This document shows, piece after piece, positions 1-11,900 of a stretch of 64,000 nt of DNA. Numbering within the stretch: the first letter of the stretch is position 1; each line of letters opens with the position of its first letter. The stretch is from Leptidea sinapis (taxonomy: Eukaryota; Arthropoda; Insecta; Lepidoptera; Pieridae). The notes under the pieces were generated by a model, which worked only from the letters and a program-made list of their open reading frames with translations, had not been told where the DNA came from and ran no database searches. The position numbers and the translations under genes are program-made. Location of the stretch: positions 2,805,001-2,869,000 of the forward strand of contig NC_066293.1 in assembly GCF_905404315.1 (NCBI RefSeq). Reading direction: 5' to 3'.

Positions 1-65
1 TAGGTAATACGGAACATATGATACAGAAAGGAGATAGGCTATCTGTTGTGGGTTTCGCTTTGATG

Positions 66-470
66 TACTACACGGCCACACTATATCTAGGCCTCGCTGG
101 AACGTGAAGCCTCCTCCCCTTTCACCCCCTTGCGCTCGTCATGTTGCGTCAGTACGGTTTGCAGATTCATAACTGTTATCCGTTTCATATCGTGATATTT
201 TGGTGCTATCACTGCTTTGTTTTTCAAGTGTTAATTATTACGTTTTGACTTTTAAAGTTGTTAACACTTCTGCAGTTTCTTTTGTTCTGTGTCGCTATAA
301 TACAACAAGCCAGAAACATGAATACTTTTTTTACTTAACCGAGATACTTTCATAGATTTTTCATCATCTGTAATACAGGTAAAATAAATCATTGTTTATT
401 TATTAATAATAATATCCTAGTAATACTTGTTTCGCACACCGCAACAGAGCGACGATGTGACGTCATCGAC
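66..470 (+). repeat. Interspersed repeat family B, copy 1
   Basis: Starts TACTACACGGCCACACTAT and ends near GACGATGTGACGTCATCGAC. Related copies lie at 5553-6224 (inverted) and 46512-46970 (direct). No coding capacity seen; class unknown. Confidence 0.75.
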
Positions 471-676
471 AACAGGTCCTGGAGGTCTAATACCAAAATC
501 GAAAGCCGAAGTTTCGCTCCGAAACGGAAGAACGACGAACCTCGATTTAAATCCTATTACCAAAGTACTTCGGATCCGAATAGTGCGGACGGATTTCGTG
601 TCGGAACCATAGACATAATCATATAAAGCGAAGTTGTAGTTACGATCATAGTAATGTCAAGTGAATTTGGGAATAG

Positions 677-1040
677 GGGGGCGTCCATAAATTACGTGAG
701 GTGTTTTTTTGAATTTTCTTTCCCCCCCTCCCCCCCTGGTGAGATGTCGTGAGAGTTTATTCAACCCCCTCCCCTATCCCAAATGTGGGTTTCTTACATA
801 AACGCGAAGTATGAACAAAATTATTTTCTTTCGAACGAATTAGTGAATGATCTTAATCGTATTAAGATTACGCTTAAGATTAAATCTTAAGCATGTACAA
901 TCTGGATTAAATGGACATGAATAGAAAAATATATTGCGTGATATTTGCCGAGACCCCCAACTCTCCAACATAAGATTAGATGAGATTCGACTCGACCCCC
1001 TCCCCCCCTTATACATCTCACGTAATTTATGGACGCCCCC
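677..1040. mobile_element. MITE with perfect 24-bp terminal inverted repeats
   Basis: The arms 677-700 and 1017-1040 are perfect inverted repeats beginning GGGGGCGTCCATAAATTACG. Both ends are flanked by TA, as expected for a TA-targeting (Tc1/mariner-like) transposase. There is no ORF inside, so it is non-autonomous. C-rich tracts occur just inside both arms. Confidence 0.85.
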
Positions 1041-1246
1041 TAAGGTAAACCAAATACAAAATGTCTAATCGCGAACTTCGTATCGAAATACTTTCGTAAT
1101 AAGAAAATATACGACTCGTCAACCGAAACTTCGTATTTCGATTTTGGTAATAGGGCTCCAAAGATAATGAAACCGTGTAATAATTAACATTATTGTTAGA
1201 AACACTTTCACTAGCTCAAAAGTAGTCTCACGTTGTGCATTCAAGT

Positions 1247-1513
1247 CAGCGGCGTGCATTGGTTTTGATGCAAGGTAGGCACTGTAGATACATCTAGTCC
1301 TAGTTGAGCTTTGGAATAAGCAAAGATTGCTTACCGAAGGTATTTAGTACCTAGCTTAAGGAAAATTTTTATGAGTAGGTGTTCAATAGTAGTTTAGTAA
1401 TAAAGCAACGGAACCAAATTAAACTAAATTAACTTAAACACTAGTGCTATATTAATTTAGGTTCTTAACGAGGTAGGCACTGCCTAATTGCCTATATGAT
1501 ATGCACGCCCCTG
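1247..1513. mobile_element. hAT-type MITE family F, copy 1, with 8-bp TSD
   Basis: Ends CAGCGGCGTGCAT and (reverse complement) CAGGGGCGTGCAT. Flanked by the identical 8-bp direct repeat ATTCAAGT at 1239-1246 and 1514-1521, the hallmark of hAT transposition. Relatives at 12241-12602 and 33009-33190. Confidence 0.88.
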
Positions 1514-1850
1514 ATTCAAGTCTAACGATTAACGCTATGTATTGTGCCTACGATTTCGATTTCGATTCTGGTTGATTAGTCTATGACGCATTCAATTTGT
1601 CCTTGTCTCGCTACAGTTACTGTCGTATTTACTATCCTTTTCAAACCACCATGGTAATAATTTGAAATTTATTTGTAAATTAAATGTAAAATCGTGGAAA
1701 TAAAATACATTTATAAACTTACGAATGCTATGAAATTCCTTTACTGTTATTTATTTTGGAATCATAGTGTGGGTTGATTGATGGGTTTCACCGCATTGGG
1801 TCAAGATAAAATAGGTATTGAAATGGTACAAGATTGTACTTACAGCAACG

Positions 1851-2439
1851 CTTAAAGGACTCTACCCACTACAACGTATCATACTATGACCGTGCTATGA
1901 ACGTATCAGACACGACAAGCAACACGATACGCTCTACTATGCCCACTAGAGCGTATCAATTACGTATCAAAGTCGTATGTATCGGCTTAAGTGACCGGAG
2001 CGTCAGCATATCATCTCATTATCATCCGCGTGACAAGCCCGTGCGTAACTATTTTAGTGACGGGAGGGTCCGCATATCATATCCGTATCATCCGAGTGCC
2101 ATATCCGAGCGGTCCCTGTGCGCTAATAGGAAGAGAAGAGTGGCAACGCGTTTATAACGGCCATCTTACGCGGTTATAACGCGGGTGCTCACCGTTTCGC
2201 CGCCTGCGCGCACCGGTGTGGCAACGTCGCTTGTTATGCACAGAGCGTATCGCCACCGGCAAAATATTCTCGCCGACAATACTTGCCGCTCCGTGCATGG
2301 CACGCTACGGTGCTGGTCGGTAACGGAACGGGCTAGTGGGCATGGTCTTATACTTTTTAATACAGAGAATATTTTTTGCCTGACACGTTCATAGCATGGT
2401 CATGGTATGATACGTTGCAGTGGGTAGAGTCCTTAAAGA
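1851..2439. mobile_element. Long-TIR MITE (about 60-bp imperfect arms)
   Basis: The left arm begins TTAAAGGACTCTACCCACT and the right arm ends AGTGGGTAGAGTCCTTAA. About 60 bp pair with scattered mismatches. The interior repeats a motif around CGCATATCAT. Short ORFs inside (for example 1834-2157) look accidental. Confidence 0.8.
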
Positions 2440-2604
2440 TGATTTGTGGACATCCAAAACTGCTCTGTTCGGTACACACTATGATCTCCTGCAGGAGTCT
2501 TCAAAACACGACTTTTAGTGGCACTCTTAGGAACAGTGGATTTAAGAGCTATACGGCAGCACGTGTGTCCGCGAGTGGCCTTATGTAACGAGCTCCTTTT
2601 GAAC

Positions 2605-2760
2605 CATTTGTTATTTTTAAAATGACATACCTCACTTCTAGGATTAATTAAATCAAATCTCTGAGAGTTGAACAAGAAATACCAATATTTACGAACCATA
2701 CGTCACTGAAACGGTTGGCTCAGTCGGTTTACCGTCCCGAGAGAACTCACGTTAATCAAA
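2605..2760. repeat. Fragment of the tRNA-like-armed repeat family D
   Basis: Shares CCTCACTTCTAGGATTAAT and an AACGGTTGGCTCAGTCGG tRNA A-box-like stretch with the better copy at 42940-43290. Lies directly upstream of Brr2 window exon 1. Confidence 0.5.
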
Positions 2761-2807
2761 GAAAATTCTATATGACATTCCTTTATTATATGCTCTCTTG
2801 CTTCCAG

Positions 2808-2924
2808 CTGTCGGAGGAGCAGAGCCAGAAGCGTCGTGACATGACGCTGCACCCCATGGACATTGACGCGTACTGGCTACAGCGAAGACTCTCCAGGCAT
2901 TTTGCTGACGCCATGCTGTCTCAG
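2808..2924 (+). CDS. Brr2: Brr2 window exon 1
   Basis: Residues 1-39, LSEEQSQKRR to FADAMLSQ, containing HPMDIDAYWLQRRLS as in other Brr2 N-terminal regions. Acceptor CTTCCAG, donor GTATGA. The exon is entered and left in phase 0, so the missing upstream exons must end on a whole codon. Confidence 0.93.
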
Positions 2925-5900
2925 GTATGACCGCTTACTGAAATGAAATAGAAACAGAAATATATTTATTTACCATAGGAAGTAGCAATAACATTAAACA
3001 TATTGCAACAACACTTGGTATAATAGTTATTTATGCAACTGTTGTGTAATAAGGGGTATTAAAATACGAATGTGGATTTGTAATAGTATCACATGTGTTT
3101 TAATACCTAACTAACTAACCTAACTAACAGTTGCATACAAGACTTTATCTACACCCAGAATATTAATACTCTAAAAGATTCTGAAACAGTTTACTGCTAA
3201 CACTAACACACCAGTCCTAGTAGTAACCTAATATCATTCATTACTGATTATATACAAATAAACTAAGTATTGAAACAATTATTTATTTTAGTAGTAATTT
3301 ACATTTTGTATAGTGCATTAATTAAAATTCATTCGAACATAATGCTCTTTTGCAGCGTTTAAAATGAATCGCTAATTTTTTGTAAACAAAACAGTAAAAA
3401 TATCGAAGAAAAATGGCGGGGATTCGAATAACCTACTTTTTTTTTCGGCGCACGACGTTCTGGTAGTAGGGAACGCGCGTTAACGAAAATGTTCTTTTTT
3501 TGAAATTCATACAGATACCACGCATCGAGCAATAAGAATGTGGCTGTCTGTTGAAATTCTTTACACATTGATCGAAAAAAAAAAACATAGGAGTGTTGTT
3601 ATGAAATTCAGTACAACATTACAACACTCGTTTGGATGATGTAATGGTTATTAGAACATTGGGTGTTTTAATGTTGGCAATAAGCTAACTGTTTCAGAAT
3701 CTTTAATAGAGGATTTAAAGCATGGGTGTAGATAAACGTCATTAAGCTACATCTGTTCGTAAAGTGTCTTTGACGTCGGGAGAAGAACTGTTAAGAAACT
3801 CCAAGCCCATCTTTCAAATCATATAACAACTTAGCCTACTATGATATGATATATGATATGATACAATATGAAGTGGCCTGCACAGAACCAAAAAAGAACC
3901 ATGCATCATTAGCCTCTATATTATGTGCTATACTAAAGTAAGCCTTCTTTGTTAAAGAAGTTTTATGATGATAACAAGCAATACAATTTATTTCGTGAGA
4001 GTAAATTTCTAGAGAGTGGGAGGTACAGGATACCGGCTCGACGTATTTTCTTCCCCTTAGCAGTTGTGTGGGAGCCATTAACCCATAGACCTGTAAATTA
4101 AAATATTTTATAAATGATTAAAACCTTCCGCCTTCGCACGACACGCAACAAATTAGGATATCATCCCCACCATCTGGATGTATGGCGGTACTCCTTGTGC
4201 GGTCTTTCCGGGACGATACGACATGGGTACCTTCAAAAAAAGCGCGTACACCTTCCTTAAAGGCCGGCGACGCTCTTTTGATTCCTCTGGTGTTGCAAGA
4301 GAATGTGGGCGGCGGTGATCACTTAACACCAGGTGACCCGTACGCTCGTTTGTCCTCCTATTCCATAAAAAAAAAACGCGTGTAATTGTAGATGCATTCT
4401 TACATTGGGTTTTTACGTGAAAGTTACATTTTTATTAACAGCTGAGATCCAAATTAAAACCCAAATACACATACAATTCCTGTAGAGTTAAATCGGTTTC
4501 TCGTGCTGTATGAGGTCTCGCGTTATCATGGAGCAATAGTTTTAATATCTACTCGTTTTCCTATCATTGTTCGGAGTTCGCCGCAGTAGACATCTGCCGT
4601 TATTGCTTGACAAGGTCGGAGAAAGCTATAGTGAATAACACCATGCTGAGACCACTAAAAAGTTACCATTACCTTTTTATTGGCGTTTGACCTGGGGTCA
4701 GCCATTGTATTTTTCGCTTGCAGTGTCAAAATTCGATCCAATATTCCTTCATTCCTGTATCAATTCAACAGGGCAACACGAGTTTCAACACGCGTTTCTG
4801 TCTGCAGATCAGTCAAATCACGAGGCACCCATTTTTCATATTTTTTTTATTTTATTGATTAGACGAAAATGAGTCAATATTGTTGGTAAGGTAATGTTAA
4901 ACCATGCCGCTAATTCCTGGGTAGTTTGGCTAGGATCGGCTTCCACCATCTCTTTCAATTCATTTGCATTCACCTGTGGTCTTCCACGTGGTTCATTCTT
5001 CAAATCAAAGTTCACGAAAGCGTTTAAACCAAAATCGCACGGTGCGTTCATTAGCAGTCCCCTCTCCAAACGCAACATTGATATTTCGAGTTGTTTTTAC
5101 CGCGTTAGTTCCGCATTGGAAATGGTATTCAAAAATCACTCGAATTTACGAACTATCCATCTTTCTCGTCTAAGCTGAATAAAAACACAAATGAAAGTCA
5201 ATAATCGAATGTTGCACATTCTTAACAGAAGAACTTAAAAATTTTCACTTAAAAATCTCAAACCATGAAGGTTCTATGTCAATTCGAAGTACCTATTACA
5301 ATAAAACGGCAATTTCTTTACCCCTTTTATTATGTATAATACGACAGGCGAAGTCGAGTGAAGTGCTGCAGGCTTTGGCTGAGGCCGCTGACGACCGCGA
5401 CCTGGAGAACAGGCTGGTGCTACTGCTGGGATACGACTGCTTCGATTTCGTCAAGATGCTGAACAAGTATCGATATATGAGTGAGTTTTGTTATACGTTC
5501 TATATTAGCTTCGCCTATACTACCCGGTTACAATATCTCTGGAAATCACGCCGATGACGTCACATCGCCGCTCTGTTACGGTGTGCAAAACAAGCATCAC
5601 TAGGATATTACTATTAATAATAAATCAACAATGATTTATTTTCTCAGTATTATAGATTGATGTAAAGTTATTGTGTTGTGATCTGAATTTTTATTATTAT
5701 ATTCATGAAAAATCAATTAAAGAATATCCGGTTGGGAAAATAAGCATTTATTTTTCTGGCTGTACTTTAATTATAAGGACACAGAAAATCAGAAACTACG
5801 GAAGTATTAACAACAAAAGTCGAAATGTAACAATGAAAACTACAAAAACAAATCAGTGATAGCAGTAAAATAAAATAAATAAAACATACGCTTTCACACG

Positions 5901-8900
5901 CACACACAAACATACACACAGTAAATAAGAAACACAAGAGGCAGTTGTTCTGTAATATATCTTGTTGTAAAACTATTGTAAAATAATATTGTCAATATGA
6001 GTAATCTATAATGGCCTTAAGAATTATGTTATATATTATTGTTTATTAACGTTTACTGTAACGCTGTTGATTACCAATAAATAAATCAATAAAATATCAC
6101 GATATGTACCTAACGGTAATGAAACTGCAAACCGTACTGATGCAACAGGACGAGCGCGAGGGGGTGCAACGGGAACGGGAGGGGGGCTTACATTCCAGCG
6201 AGGTCCAAAGATAATGTGACCTTGTTTTTTGTATGTAAACTTCTATCATATACCTGGGTAACACTGAAAATGTTAAGAAAATGAAAAACGGCTTAATGTA
6301 GAAAGTTACCAATACTTTTATTGTTTTTCGAAGTAATCTCCGTTCCTCTCTACACATCATCGCATTCGATGGAACCACTGAGAAAAGCAGTGGACCCATT
6401 CTTCCTCAGGGGTCTCTTCTATGGCATTTTCGTACGCTTTCACCGCATCTTCAGGGCTTGTAAAGCGAATACCTCGAATTTTATATTTAGTTTTTGGGAA
6501 TAAATAAAAGTCGCAGGGCGCCAGGTCACGACTGTATGGCGGATGACTCATTGTCTCGACACCTGCCATAGTCAAATATTCAACAGTCCGTTTTGCGGAG
6601 TGCGCTGAAGCATTGTCGTGGTGAAGGAGGATCCTGCTTCGAGGGCGCTGCTATCGAATTTTTTCTAAGACAACAGGCAAACAGCGATTGACATAGACTT
6701 CTTCCTTTCTTTACCTTAGTTGGCCGATCCTCGAAAGGAAACACCCACTGGGCTGATTGTCTTTTGGTTTCGGGTTCGTAGCAATATACCCAGCTTCCAT
6801 CACAAATTTGAGTCGCCGCCGTTGAACTTATCTAACATTTGGCAACACCAGTCCATGCGAAGGTGTTTCTGGTCGTCGCTTAAAGTTTGGGATATCCATC
6901 TGGTACAAACCTTCCTGACGCCTAAATGTTCGTGTAATATTTTTTGAACTTGACTCATACCAATGCCTAGGCTTGCCTATATCTGCTGATAGGTCACTCT
7001 CTTATCTTCCTCTATCATGCGTCGCACAGCACTGATGTTATCTTCAGTAGTCGCTCCGTCCCTCACGCGGATCATCATTGAGATTGCTACGTCCACGCTT
7101 AAACTCGTTAAACCAATTGTTAATAGTGGCACGACATAGGGCTTCATTATGAAATGCTTATCGCAGCCTATCATAGCTTTGTTGTTGAGCAAGCCCACAA
7201 CGAAAGTCATAAGAAATCATTAACCGAAAATTTTCTCGCGTTAGGTTCATTTTCACGTGTAACAAGAGTTTTAGATTTGCCACCAATTCACAAAAACAAA
7301 TGACAAATGAATGCAATATACTACATTACATTACCAAAGAGTTCTTAAATAGAAATTCAAAAAAGTTTTCATTAGCAATGTTTCTAACTGGCCAGTTCTA
7401 AACATTTTCAGTGTTACCCACGTATATGCTTGAACAAGTTGAGGCTTTATAATTAAAAGCACGAATAGACACGTGACTTTTTTGTGCTTACTGTGGTCTA
7501 CCAATGAATGAATATTAAAAGAAACAACATATCAAAAAACAACATAGCCATTGAATACGTACAAAACTCTATATAACTTGGAATGCATATCAAGAAAATC
7601 AAGAACACAATATACACAGACAAACTAGCCAGAAGAATTAACATGACCTTACAAATATTGGAGTTAAAAAAATCTATACTTTCACTTATATGAATATTTA
7701 AATAAGTATTAAGTTTTTGCATGTTTTTAATTTAAGCTGGATAGAGGACACAATGTAATAATTAAGATCTGCGGGTCTACCATGAACTCTTATTGCGACT
7801 CAATTGACAACCTATAATGAACTGCTTTGCTATTTCGTACCACGACGTGATAAGAGCTATCTAATTTAGGTTGACGTCAAATCAACTGATTAAATCGCAA
7901 TGATGTCAATTGAATGTCAAAAATGATATCAACTGAATCGCTCGTTCATTCATTCGTACCATGAGGTGTTATTTCAACCTAAACTGGATAGCTTATGTGT
8001 CAAAGTGACCGATTCGTAAAAGTTGCTACTTCCTTAGAGGAAAGTGAATCGTGTTGTTAATAACTTTTAAAAAATAGTGAAAACATAGAAAAGAAAAATT
8101 TTATTGATTAAAGATGAGATGAGAATACTTTATTGGACTTTTTGGTAAAATAAAAAACAAAATACTGAAAATAAATACCAAAACTGAAAATACTAAAGAC
8201 GAGGCAGTAAGGGCCCGGGCTATAGCCTGTTCGCAAGAACGAATTAAAAAAAATGTACTCTGTGGCCATGTCAAATCAAACATCAATGGAGGTGCGTTCA
8301 TAACTCGTTATTTTTACGAAAACACATAAGCAAACATTTAATTTCTAATTCAAAGAACTATATTTATTTATATTATTATTATTTAATAAGTATAAAAAAG
8401 GGCTTAATGGTTTATAATTTGACGCAATTGCGCAATTTTAAAATGTATTTTTAGTATTTTCTACGCAAAAAACCGCTAAAATCATATCATTTTAGGTTTC
8501 GAAACGCAATTTTATTTCGTTCATTCTTTATAAGCGATCCAAACGCCATCCAGTAAAAGGCACTTCATGGTACGAATTTTAATGATTCAGTTTAGGTACC
8601 TAAACTCAACTGCATCGGATTCGCATCGCTTATTAAAAGTTGATGGTAGGCCCTCTGGACATACCCTATTCCATAGCAAAATAAATAATTTCATTTCATT
8701 TCAAAAAAATAGATAATATAAAAAATTTGTTTTCTTTTTGTGAAGTACATGAGCTTCTGTTTTTGTTTTTTTTTTAAATATATTTTACGACTAAAGCCAC
8801 CTCGAGGTCACGATGAAGGTCGTCGTTTCTTAGTTACAATACCTCAAAGCACCTGATTCTGAAAGTATAATTTGTATGTTTGGTACAATCCCGAAGTTTG

Positions 8901-11900
8901 AAACTTTGTAAGTAATATCAGTATATTTTTTTATATTTCCAGTTCTTTACTGTACGAAGTTGGCATCGTCACAGTCGGAGAGCGAGCGCGCTGCCATCAG
9001 GGAGGAGATGTCCAGACAACCGCACCTGCTGAAGATACTGGCGCAGCTCGACACCGGCAAGGGTGATGAGGAGGTGAGCTAGTCAATCATCCGTGATTAT
9101 ACAAATGATTTAAGTTTTCTTTTGTGTTAATTCCGCCAATTTTTGTTTTTAAAACAATTCGACACGTGTTTCGCCTCTACACGTGTTTCGCCTCTACACG
9201 AGGCATCCTCAGGACGTGTTGTCTCGCCAAAATTGTCAGTCTCGTGCCAGACATTCTCAGGACAACACGTGTCGAATTGTTTGAAAAACAAATATTGGCG
9301 GAATTAACACTAAAGAAAACTTAAATCATTTGTATAATTATGGATTTCCGCAAAGTAACGCCTAATTCAATAACTCATCCGTGATATAATCCATTGCAAA
9401 GCTGATCAGAGCTGTACATACCTTTAAGCTTACATCATTTATACATCTAAAAACGTAGAAAACGTAGAAAAAATTTAACTATTTTGAGCAATTCACGCAC
9501 ACTAACACAACGTGTAATACAAATCGCGAGTCTAAGACGTAGCTAGTTACGCACACTAAACTAATATTTCTGTCATGTTTTTATTATTTTTATGCTTGCT
9601 TTATCTCAGATGAAAGAACAGTCGGAGGCGCCTCGCAAGCGACAGAAGACCACCGAGTCAACTGCGCCCGGCAGCCAGGTGGCGGGCAACCGGAAGATGC
9701 TGCAGCTTGAGGAGCTGGTGTTCGCAGCCGGCAGCCACCTGATGGCCAACAAACGGTGTCAGTTACCGCCGGGCTCCTTCAGGAAGCAGAGGAAAGGTTA
9801 CTACTTTCACTCATATTATGACTGTTCATTGTCAGCACATTTATATATATTTAGTATACGTTCACAAAAATCGTTACCTTTTTGCTTTAAATTGTGATTT
9901 TCAATATTATAACAGGAAATAAGGGAATGCTTGTAACTATTTCTAGTAGGCTTCATAGTCATGGATGTTTAAATGTATTTAAGTATGTTTATATGACTTT
10001 AGGTATGTTTAAGTAAGTATATTGTATTAAATATATCATTGTCTTGTAACCCATAACACAGGCTATATATGCTTAACTTGGGGCAAGATATTTCGTGTAA
10101 AAAGTGTGTCAACATTATTATTATTAATATTATAAGGTTAAAGGTGAATGTATACACTTTTATAAAGTATCAGTCACTGTTCCAGTAATTACTTTTGGTG
10201 CATCACTATACATACATTGTATAAAATATTATAATGTCAAATGTTGTCGGTTTATGTTTGTTTGTGCATGTTAATCCGAGAAATGGTTTAACCCTTTGAT
10301 AATTTATACATCTACGCAGTATCATTCAATTTGTTTTCATTGTGTTCAAGCTATCTAGATGTATAAATTATCTAAGGCTAAACGATGAATTGTGACAGTC
10401 TGCTGTTTTTTGCCGCACATTTGTGTTATTCCAATCGGTCCCAGGCCGCTAGTTGCTAATATATGCATAATGATGTGAAGGTTACGAGGAGGTGCATGTG
10501 CCAGCGCTGAAGCCCAAACCCTTCGAGGATACCGAGACCTTACTGCCTGTGGAGAAGCTGCCCAAGTACGTGCAGCCGGCCTTCGAGGGGTTCAAGACCT
10601 TGAACAGGATACAGGTAATATATAGACGTCGAGGATTCAGTAACCCTAAAAGTTCACTTGATGGAAGGTGATTAGCAACTGAGCGGATGTTGCTGATTTC
10701 AGCACAATAGGCTTTTTTTAAAATAAAAATAAGGCACTAGACGAGCTAGACCTTCAGCTGTTGGTAATTGATACGCCCTGCGCATTACAAGGCAGTGCCG
10801 CTCAGGATTCTTGAAAAACCCAAAAATTCTGAGCGGCACAACAATTGCGCTCGTCACCTTGAGACATAAGATGATTGATGTCTCATTTTCCCAGTAATTT
10901 CTTCAGACCGAAACACGATAATGTTTACACATTACTGCTTCACGGTAGAAATAGGCGCCGTTGTGTTACCCATAATCTATCCGGCATCCTGTGCAAAGGA
11001 GCTGGTTATTCTTCGGTTTTTAATAATATAATGATCGTAAATTGTTACTTCAATGATAAATCACATTCATTAACCAAACCGACAGAGTCGCATCTCGAAG
11101 GCAGCGCTAGAGAGCGACGAGAACCTGCTGGTGTGCGCGCCGACGGGCGCAGGCAAGACCAACGTGGCACTGCTGTGTATCCTGCGCGAGGTGGGCAAGC
11201 ACGTCAACGACGACGGCACCGTCAACGTGAACGACTTCAAGCTGATCTACGTGGCGCCCATGCGCTCGCTCGTGCAGGAGATGGTGAGTAGCGACGCTGT
11301 TACATTTGTGAAGTGAAACTTCTTTAGAATCGTTGTGATTTCAAACCGGATGCAACGTAAAAAACGACAGGTAAGAGACACAAATACAAAACTGTGTAGG
11401 ATGAAGCCGGCAAAGAATGAGACAGAAATATGCATACTATTGAAGTGAAAACTTCTTTATCATTGTTGTGATTTGAAAGTCGATGATACCAAAAAGCGAC
11501 AGTAAATAGAGCAATCACATCAATTCATAATATTTGACATGGAAGATAATGAGATAGGAAGCATAATACAATGTTTTGGTACCAGGCGATCATAGTTAAA
11601 GAAGAGATTGTCTTAAGTACAGCACGAGTATACCTTAATATATTCTGACTCCAAGCGCACGACGTATTACTACATAGACACCATGAGAACATATTATTAT
11701 ATATATTAGTAGTGATAGGAATGTCTTTCATAGCGGTTGAAATCATGTGTCATCCTAGTAACACATACCAGGAATTCATATGCAGTTTAGAGGTTCATGC
11801 ACCATGCAGGTTTCACATCTGATATGTGTACTTTGTACGCACGCAATCTTTTTTTTTATCTTTTTTATTTGGAGAAAAAATCAGAACAATTATCCAATAT

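Noticed and set aside
1834..2588. Several ORFs of 60-107 codons upstream of the first Brr2 exon as missing Brr2 N-terminal exons
   Set aside because: They lie within a long-TIR MITE or flanking repeats and show no resemblance to the Brr2 N-terminal region.
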